Positions 57,393 to 64,000 of a DNA stretch of 64,000 nt are shown piece by piece. This DNA comes from Ornithodoros turicata (taxonomy: Eukaryota; Arthropoda; Arachnida; Ixodida; Argasidae): the NCBI RefSeq assembly GCF_037126465.1, contig NC_088203.1:98580668-98644667 (forward strand). Direction: 5' to 3'. The notes below the pieces were generated by a model. That model made no database searches. It was not told the origin of the DNA and saw only the letters and a list, made by a program, of their open reading frames with translations. Both the position numbers and the translations under genes were made by a program. Numbering within the stretch: the stretch's first letter is position 1; each line of letters begins with the position of its first letter.

Positions 57393-57618
57393 GGTTATGG
57401 TGGTGGAGGTGGTGGTCGTTCTGAAAGAGCTCACCGTTGTCGGCCTCACAGAGGTGGGCAACGACACGACTAACGCTCTGGGGGAATGTGCGTCCTGGGC
57501 CGACTTCTAAGTGAACTGTGCCGACATATGTCTGAAAGCGTCTGAGGAAGACCCAGGAAAGACCCCAGACAGCACAGCTGACACCTGGATTCGAATCTGG
57601 GTACCTCCCAGTCTCGAC
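57393..57618 (-). mobile_element. tRNA-derived SINE, group A3, 5'-truncated, with target duplication
   Basis: GCACACCAGTCC at 57381-57392 and 57619-57630 is a perfect 12-bp duplication. On the minus strand the SINE starts at GTCGAGACTGGGAGGTACC, so the A box is absent and only the B box (GATTCGAATCC) remains, followed by the central domain and the A3 tail and GGTGGT-type simple sequence. Confidence 0.85.
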
Positions 57619-57630
57619 GCACACCAGTCC

Positions 57631-58485
57631 TTCTGGTCCGCCATACTCCAACGGTAGACAGCGTTGCTCGTGCAGCGTCGCCCAGCGTCGTGCAGCGTGC
57701 TCGTGCCAGAGTACGCTGATTGGCCGACGGCAGTCATCCTCGATCGGTCGTCGAAATTACTCCGAAAGGATGAAGAAGGAAGGATGAAGAAGGAGAAGAA
57801 GATGCCGCCAGGCGCTTGAAATAACACAAGCACATTACTCACTGAATGAGCTATCGGGCTATTTGCTATCCTGCTATGAGCTATTTGGTGAAGTTGTTGC
57901 CGACGGCAAGGAGAAGTATAAGACAAGCAGAGGAGACAGGTAAACGCATTAAAGAAGCTCAACGGTGAGATGCCATTACAATAACACGCCTACGTTCACA
58001 AACATCTTTCGGCAACGCAAACATCCCGAGAATGAAAACACGGGACTCTTATCTACAGTAGCCAGGGGATACGGAAGCCGATAGCGATCTTCGTGTCGCC
58101 GTATACCATTCCGCCTTGCTGCAGTCCTCGTCAACATCTTCTTGTTAGTGTACACTTCCATCCTCAAGGATGTCAGGTACTCATGCACCTCAAAGGACGA
58201 GTTTGCAGCGCCGAACTGCCGTTCCAAACATGTGTCGGAATCAGAAGTGTTACGCCAAGCACTTTTCCTAAGGAAAAAGTGTTTGACTAGTACTAGAAAT
58301 GAGCGAAGCTGTTGCACGCCATTCTTCTATGAGAAATAGAGGACAACAAAAAATCAATAGGAAAAAAATCTGTTGACCGGGATTGTCTTCCCTCAGAGGT
58401 AGCCGAAATAACGGATCGCCAGAGGTTCCACTAGTGGCATATAAATCGCCAATGAGTCCTTGCATATGTGTGTTTCGGTGTGTGT
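57631..58485. other. unassigned spacer
   Basis: GAAGGA-rich low complexity around 57768-57802. The long minus frame 57962-57507 runs across the SINE boundary and is not supported as a gene. Confidence 0.35.
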
Positions 58486-58503
58486 GTGGGGGGGGGGGGG
58501 GGG

Positions 58504-58690
58504 TCCTGGGTTTTCCTCAGACGCTTTCAGACATATGTCGGCACAGTTCCCTTGGAAGTCGGCCTAGGACGCACATTCCTCCAGGGCGTCAGTCGTGACG
58601 TTACCCACATCTGTGTGGCCGACAACGGCGAGCCCTTTCACCAGCACCAGCACCAGCACCAGCACCACCAGCACCACCACCACCATGCGT
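58504..58690 (+). mobile_element. 3' part of a group A3 SINE with CAC/CAG tail
   Basis: Starts at CCTGGGTTTTCCTCAGACGC just after a G15 run (58488-58502), then GTCGGCCTAGGACGC and the A3 tail (GTCAGTCGTGACGTTACC, GTGTGGCCGACAACGG), and ends in a CAGCAC/CACCAC trinucleotide array. The head is missing. Confidence 0.75.
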
Positions 58691-60173
58691 GTGTTTTTCT
58701 AATATCGTATTCGCGTTATGCAACCGAAGTGGCTGAGTACTGTAATTCGTGGGCACACAGTTTTAGTCATTTCTTTCGCCTCTATGCGCACAGCTGTCAT
58801 AGCAAAAAGAAATTAAAATAAATAAATAAAGTGCAAATTAAAAAATATGGCGAACAGATTTACAGTCTTGTGCGTTATTTTAACGACCAATAACCGATGT
58901 AGCTGTTTCGTGGCGAGACAGAACTTTTTGGTAACTTTTGGTTTGCGACACGTCTACTATAGGAAACGCCCATGTGATGAGAGCGAAGAAAATGGGAGCG
59001 TCTTCCTACTGCTTGATGTGCGAAAATGCGAGCGATTCTCCACACGAAGTCAAAAGACTGCATCAGAGCATATAGAGAGCTCAAAAACTTGTATTGCCCT
59101 TCCGGTGCATGATAGAAACGAGCAAGATAGAAGCAACAAGGCCGCATATTCCAACTTCGGAAGGACTAGTTATTTGAAGGGCTGTCATTGAGGGATCAAC
59201 TGCGGGCTCGCAGTTCCTTCATTTTCACATCGGGCAACCGCGTTGCGAGATGGTTATGTGTGCCCCGTAAGGTACTCATGGTGCGGCCAAAAAAAGTCAT
59301 TCTTCACACCAAACCCCACAGCGGGTTTTCCTCTCTAGCATTACGTCACAACTCATAGCAGTTGTACTCCTACATTTTATCCGTATCTATAAACCATTAC
59401 GCGCAACTTAAAATTATTAAATTATATAATTAAATTTAATTTAAAATTACCCCCGCATTTTCTTAGCAAATCAACGATTTCTACCGCATTACACCTCATT
59501 GCATCATCAGGAAGCCTGCTAACATTTGCGAAACCAATGATATTCTTTACGACTCCACTAAAGTTGACTAGTTATTAACTCGTATTAATTTACATTATAT
59601 GACGGATCTAAACAAAGAGTCACTTTAAACTAGCTTGGAACTGACACTGAGCAATTTCCATCCACTCGGTACGTCGCTGTATGGTGTGACTATGTGTGTT
59701 GTGACTGTGCGATGGTTGTCGAGGCACGAACAATACGTCCGGGAGGGACCACAGTGATGCCACTATTGTTCCACCGCCCCTATTGTTCCTGCTCCTTGCA
59801 GCTACTGTGTTGCTGCCTCAGTGGCAAACAATGTCGTTTTGATCGAGCCAAAGAAAAGCAGTGGACGTAAAATGTCCTCGTGTGTCAGAAACATGGACCT
59901 AACTCACACATTCCTGGAATCCCTGGTTTGTAGCACATGTTCGTGACACATGGGCGTTGTATGCTCTTGCACATTTAGCTTTTTTTCTGCCATTACTTAT
60001 ATTGCTTGAAACCTTGGGTTATATAAGAGGTGGCACCTCCTTAAAAGAGTCTTGCTTGCTCGGGGATGATGGATTTCTCCGTACGGTCTGCTGCTCTGCG
60101 GAGCTTTCCAAATCGTTGACGCAGGGCGGTGCGGAGGCAACTCGGGCATGGCTCTGATAGCTCTTCATGTACA
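58691..60173. other. gene-poor stretch
   Basis: The frame 58847-59191 (+) of 114 codons has no recognised domain and is opposed by an open minus frame. AT-only palindromic words at 59409-59445. No gene is called. Confidence 0.4.
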
Positions 60174-60600
60174 GGGTGCGTCACGTAACGTGTCCTTTGA
60201 CCTTTGTAAAAAAACGGCTCAACAGAGAAATATGGGATAAGCGGCAGCCTTCCGGCCATTCAATTTGCAACCTACTAGAGGTAAGTTCGACGACTTGTAA
60301 TTGAAATAAATTATTTTGTAATTGAACTTTGGAATTTTCCTAGTCAGTGTAACGTTTTTCTTGCTAAATAAATAGACCGTTGTTGAATTAGCCAAACACA
60401 CCTCAAAATACGATTCGAAGTACGGCGATTATGTCCAGAAAAGTTGTCCGAAAATTGAGGTTTAGTTGCGCATATTTCAGCGACGCGCTAAGTCGGCCGC
60501 GAAACAGTGCGTTACCTGAAACAGTGCGTTACGTGCGCAAAACAGCCGTAAACCTGATAGACAGAGCAGCTGAAAAATAAGGCTAGGGTAGCATCCAGCA
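60174..60600 (+). mobile_element. single arm of a CAGGGTG foldback element
   Basis: TA-CAGGGTGCGTCACGTAACG at 60172-60195, then GTAAAAAAACGG and GTTCGACG, TTGAATTAGCC, a layout like the left arm of 46140-47038 with many changes. No right arm is found. The word GAAACAGTGCGTTAC is repeated in tandem at about 60499-60532. Confidence 0.45.
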
Positions 60601-60682
60601 GTCATAAACCCGCTTTTGCACATTAGCGGAGTCTCTTGTTCCCTTTCCTCCTTTTCTGCAGCTACTCTGTCAGGTGGATAGT

Positions 60683-60921
60683 ACACAGTTAAAACAGAAC
60701 TTCACCACATAGCACGCTCCTAGCCAACCATCATTCCGAATGATATCATTCTGTGCACTGATTTGTTGAAAATGGGAGGAGGCGCCTATCTGGGACAGAT
60801 TATCTTGTCCCAGATAGGCGCCTCCCCCCTGTTTTGAACAAATCATGACACGGAATGATATCATTCAGTATGATGGTTGGCTAGGAGCGTGCTATGTGGT
60901 GAAGTTATGTTTTAACAGTGT
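60683..60921. mobile_element. MITE M7 with inverted ends around GGCTAGGAGCGTGCTA
   Basis: ACACAGTTAAAACAGAAC, CTAGCCAACCATCATTC and GCGCCTATCTGGGACA are mirrored by the right half with few mismatches, so almost the full 239 bp is a palindrome. Words GATTTGTTGAAAAT and TTTGAACAAATCATG are shared with M6 at 48765. No ORF. Confidence 0.8.
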
Positions 60922-60922
60922 A

Positions 60923-61123
60923 GGTACGTTCGATTAGGCCTGCACTGCCTGAACCAGTTCCGGTAGTACTGCACTCGCCCGTTCGTTTCGCCAGTGCAGC
61001 CGAGCGCCCCCTGCGCCGTCTCGTTCGTTTCAAACCAGTGCACGCCAAGTGTAGCCCTAGTGTAAGGAAACTGCACTGCCGCAGGGGTCAGTTCAACAGT
61101 AGTGCAGAGAAATGGCGGCAATT
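60923..61123 (+). repeat. first copy of a PIF/Harbinger-like 5' end
   Basis: GGTACGTTCGATTAGG followed by TGCACT-x-CCTGAACCAGTTCC is repeated at 61124, so two 5' ends lie in tandem about 200 bp apart. This first one lacks a coding part and is directly beside M7. Confidence 0.55.
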
Positions 61124-61371
61124 GGTACGTTCGATTAGGGTTGCACTCCCTGAACCAGTTCCGGGCGGTGCAGGGCCAGTTCTGAACTATCGCAGCACTA
61201 GGCCAGCTCCAGTTCAACGGTGCAACACTAGTGCCGCCGCGAAACGAATATCGAAGTGCAGCGCTAGTCCAGGCCTTCTGCTCTCCGCGAGTCTTAACAC
61301 CGCTACGGATTGTAAGAACGCGTGTGACATTTCAATCACATGCGCATCGCTTCTTTTTAATTTCGAACACA

Positions 61372-61581
61372 ATGAGCCGTTCAACAATTGTGCACACAGC
61401 CATGGAACTTGTGGATTCTGACAGCAAGGACGAAAAATTCGACGACCTGGAAACCGTGATAGAGTGGAATCTTCTGCGAACTGACAGGAACCGTGTACCA
61501 ATATACACTGAAACTGTAGTGAATCGTTATTTCGACTTCGAATTCAAACGTCTCTTCCGGCTCTCTCGGGATACGTTCTGA
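61372..61581 (+). pseudogene. N-terminal fragment of a PIF/Harbinger transposase
   Basis: ATG at 61372 opens a 69-codon frame: MSRSTIVHTAMELVDSDS, an acidic segment, then VPIYTETVVNRYFDFEF and KRLFRLSRDTF. The closing Y-x-D-x-x-F-x-x-x-F-R-x-S-R-x-T-F is the conserved N-terminal signature of Harbinger-type DDE nucleases. The catalytic D, D and E residues lie much further on and are absent. A stop follows immediately; another frame continues with LLTLAALEDSF, equivalent to the next conserved block. It is therefore dead. Confidence 0.65.
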
Positions 61582-61703
61582 TCCCACGCGATGCTTCCGC
61601 GCACCGCTAGGGTGTCGCACAGAGGAGAAAAAACGTCCCTTTTGTCCCAAGCTAAGTGTGTAATTGGAAATCTTTTGACGTTGGCTGCTCTCGAGGATAG
61701 CTT

Positions 61704-62377
61704 TTAAAGAAGTACAGAGGGACTTCTTAAAAAAAAAATTCAGATTAAGACGTCCGATGAAAGTGTGTGTGTCATTTTACCGAAATGCGCTAAAGGTTTT
61801 GATGTGTGCAATTTGTTTCCCAGAAAAAAAAAATCCCATAAACATGGGTCCGCGCCTTCACCCATAACTCGCCACTCCGGCTATTACGCGGAGGAGAAGG
61901 TATGATGCCACGTCACCGATGACGTTATAAGGAGAACTCGTTCTGGTTCACCGGTCGGTGGGGGTCAGCGCCTTGTCCCTTTGCCGACGTAAACCAGTTT
62001 TGCCAGTTCTCCCGGAGAAATGGGGATAGAAGGAGTCAGGAGCCGAATCATTACCGAACCAGGAGAAAGGCTTTTTCAGAACCCCGAACAGCCAAGTAGC
62101 AGACGACAGAAGAGTAGCAGACAAGATTTCTCTAGATCAATCAGCGAGTGTTCTCCTTATAGCGTCAGCGCGAAGTTCCAGGCTGATCACAGTCCGGTAC
62201 TGCACTTCACCACCGTTGCGCACGGTCGCTTTTTTGCGGCGTATTTCAAATTCAGTTTCTGCGATAATCATGACTCTGTGGGGTGAATTACTTTGCACGG
62301 TGCGTCTTACTGGCCTACTTAACAGTTTTATAGGAAGAAAACAGGGTGTGTTAAAAATGACTTCTGTGCTACTTTAA
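61704..62377. mobile_element. non-autonomous hAT-like DNA element, family M2, copy 2
   Basis: Ends TTAAAGAAGTACAGAGG and CTTCTGTGCTACTTTAA with AGCTTT duplicated outside (about 61699-61704 and 62377-62383). It is longer than copy 1 (674 against 529 bp) because it keeps the block around 61815-61935. It sits inside the Harbinger transposase remnant just after codons for LEDSF. Confidence 0.75.
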
Positions 62378-62600
62378 GCTTTCTGTTCACCGATTTATTC
62401 TGCATGCTTTTTTGCACACTGTAGTAGCAGCCTGTGCGATGTAGCTGAAACTATTGGGAAGTTCTCTCCGTTACTCATTCTCAAAACTGCCGCACTCCGT
62501 TCATTCTCGGAGTCCGAACTGAGCTCGCGAATCACGTCCCATACTAGAGCGTGGTGTTATCGTCCCCCCGCCCCCTTCATTATTGCGACTAGAAAAGATA

Positions 62601-63217
62601 GCATACCCCTTAGGTAGGGTGCCGTTATACCGCCTCATTTACGAAGCGAGACGTCTGGAAGACAACCGAATGAACTACTGTACAGGTATATACAGTGCTA
62701 CCAAGAAGATAACGCTAACGACTATGGCTGGAACGCTGACGCTAATGAAGGGAGCGAAAGGAGGGCACCGTGTCGTATGTCTGGTTATGCCCGAGGGGCA
62801 GCGATAGGCGCAGGCTTCCTGCGCATCAGAAGAATGCTGGTCGCCGTCAAGTCGCGCTGGGTTATAGAGATGTTTCTACTGGACTCCGTGAAGCATAGTG
62901 ATCTCAAGGAAGCCTTTCAACAAGAACGACAACACTTACACTCTCTAAAAAGCTATGTAGGAAGTTGTCGACGTGATATGGATGAAGACGGAATATTTTG
63001 CTACGCGAACGAGGGGTAGCCGATGAACATAACAGGAGTAGGCAGGCGCAGCTGGTGTTGGCTTAATGTTAACATTGTCTTGAATAGACCTTGTATCCCC
63101 AACTGTAGGATGGGACAAGCGACCTTTTCACAAAAGCAAGCGCCGCCTGTATATGTATTGGCATCATCGTGGAAGACCAGCCATATTGGTTGGCTCCCTT
63201 TAACGCAACAAACGCAC
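62601..63217. other. spacer with unrecognised ORF
   Basis: The frame 62777-63019 (+) reads MSGYARGAAIGAGFLRIRRM and KEAFQQERQHLHSLKSYVG, plausible protein but of no family that I know. CAACTGTAGGATGGGACAA at 63100 is shared with 45378. Imperfect (AACGCACACC)n repeats at 63203-63244. Confidence 0.35.
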
Positions 63218-63239
63218 ACCAACGCACACCAAACGCACA

Positions 63240-63988
63240 CCAACGTCGCCTGCCCTGTGAGCTTCGATCGCCGGTGGTCAGGTCATCGACTCAGTGTTCT
63301 TGTGACAGCCTGCGGTGCGGATATACTGTGGGCGGCACGCTGTCAGGCTGTAGAGAACCGACGACGTGGCACGCCGTTATTCTTGTACTGCGTCGGTTGC
63401 TCGTCAACACCCTGCAGCGGGACTTGTTTGCGTTGGGCAAGACCACCTTCGAGCGGCTGTGGTGTTCGCATCCCTCCGTTCGTGTCGTTGATGGATGTGT
63501 CATCGTGGAAGGCGCTCCTCCTTAACTGTACATTGTAATTCATAAGATGTTTATAATCCTTATTTTGTAGTAATTACCTGATCTTTCTGTTGCGGTTTTG
63601 CGCATACTTGGGCTAGCTTATGCCTTAATGTTGTACATAATGTACTTTCCTTTTGTTGGTGTCGCTGTATATATTTTCAGGCTTGCTGTTGCATGTTCTG
63701 TTGCGGTTTTATTACACATTGTTGGATCAATGCCTTGCTGCTGTACATTCTCTATTCCTTTTGTGTGAGAGGTTTTGTTGTAAATATTTTGCTGTCTTGT
63801 TGTTGCATGTCGCTTGCGGAGATGTTGAGTGTAATGAACTGTATATAGTCTGATTTTACCGACTTGTGTTCTTTGTAGTTGTGGAATTTTCTGTATGTAT
63901 TGCTGTAGGTATGTATTGCTGTTTGTTTGCTGTACTAATTGTCCTATTCACACTTGTATGCATTACCACGTTATATTAAATTTTCCTC
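63240..63988 (+). mobile_element. 5'-truncated LINE C-terminus and 3' UTR, insertion ending at the window edge
   Basis: One frame gives ADILWAARCQAVENRRRG, and after a frameshift near 63395 another gives LQRDLFALGKTTFERLW and VDGCVIVEGAPP to a stop at 63525. The LW-x-x-RC-x-AV and LF-x-LG-x-x-x-F pattern matches the remnant at 4042-4420. The long 3' UTR ends near ATATTAAATTTTCC. CAACAAACGCAC follows at 63989-64000 and is present before the element at 63206-63217, a likely target duplication cut by the window end. Confidence 0.65.
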
Positions 63989-64000
63989 CAACAAACGCAC

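Larger units (their letters stand above)
61124..62600 (+). mobile_element. PIF/Harbinger-like element remnant, split by an M2 hAT-like insertion
   Basis: The 5' end GGTACGTTCGATTAGGG is followed at 61372 by a transposase start. Its reading is disturbed at 61581 and then interrupted by M2 copy 2 (61704-62377). Downstream traces between 62378 and about 62460 are compatible with the next part of the transposase but weak. No 3' inverted end is found. The right limit is approximate. Confidence 0.55.

Noticed and set aside
57507..57962. 151-codon minus-strand ORF as a gene
   Set aside because: It runs across the boundary of a SINE with a target duplication, so part of the frame is SINE sequence. 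The remainder has no known motif.

Overview
This window looks like TE-dominated intergenic or intronic DNA from an animal, probably an arthropod and perhaps a tick or other chelicerate. The organism is an inference. It rests on dense nested non-LTR retrotransposons (LINEs), tRNA-derived SINEs, a BEL/Pao gag remnant, many palindromic MITE-like DNA elements, long spacers without genes and intron-style splice signals. No bacterial operon, rRNA, CRISPR array or phage module is visible. Most long open frames are chance or transposon-derived.

Layout. 1-10 kb: a LINE 3' end (61-628), a tRNA-SINE (865-1085), a long foldback (1427-2062), LINE pieces at 4042-4420 and 7517-8705, a perfect-type hairpin insertion (5210-5319), a second SINE type (6020-6262) and a palindromic MITE (9166-9318). 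10-17 kb: a hAT-like non-autonomous element (10303-10831), a 918-bp foldback with CAGGGTGT ends (11421-12338), a candidate MADF-domain exon (14737-14901, minus) beside a CpG-rich stretch, and a decayed BEL/Pao retrotransposon (15168-16387, minus) whose LTR was hit by a LINE 3' end with a poly(A) tail. 17-27 kb: mostly unrecognised sequence with MITEs at 20239-20558 and 23648-24228 and SINEs.

27-34 kb is a tandem segmental duplication (27338-30072 and 30939-33944). Each copy carries the same LINE tail and MITE. One copy has a private 168-bp snap-back SINE insertion, the other a private 370-bp LINE insertion with 14-bp target duplications, so relative ages can be read directly.

34-64 kb holds further MITEs (34445, 35116, 44297, 45262, 48765, 60683), a group-B SINE with a perfect 14-bp target duplication (36347-36653), two more CAGGGTGT foldbacks (46140-47038, 49615-50383), a Penelope-like remnant with a hammerhead-ribozyme-like core (52727-53126), a candidate internal exon split by an AT repeat (54974-55266), a PIF/Harbinger transposase fragment interrupted by a hAT-like insertion (61124-62600), and a LINE whose 3' junction falls at the end of the window.

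The genes do not form a pathway. The two candidate host coding pieces are the MADF exon and the 54974-55266 exon. The most distinctive systems are a SINE group whose members share a central domain but have different tRNA-like heads and tails, and a set of near-full-length foldback elements that share ends but not interiors. All homology calls come from recognising motifs by eye; no database search was possible.
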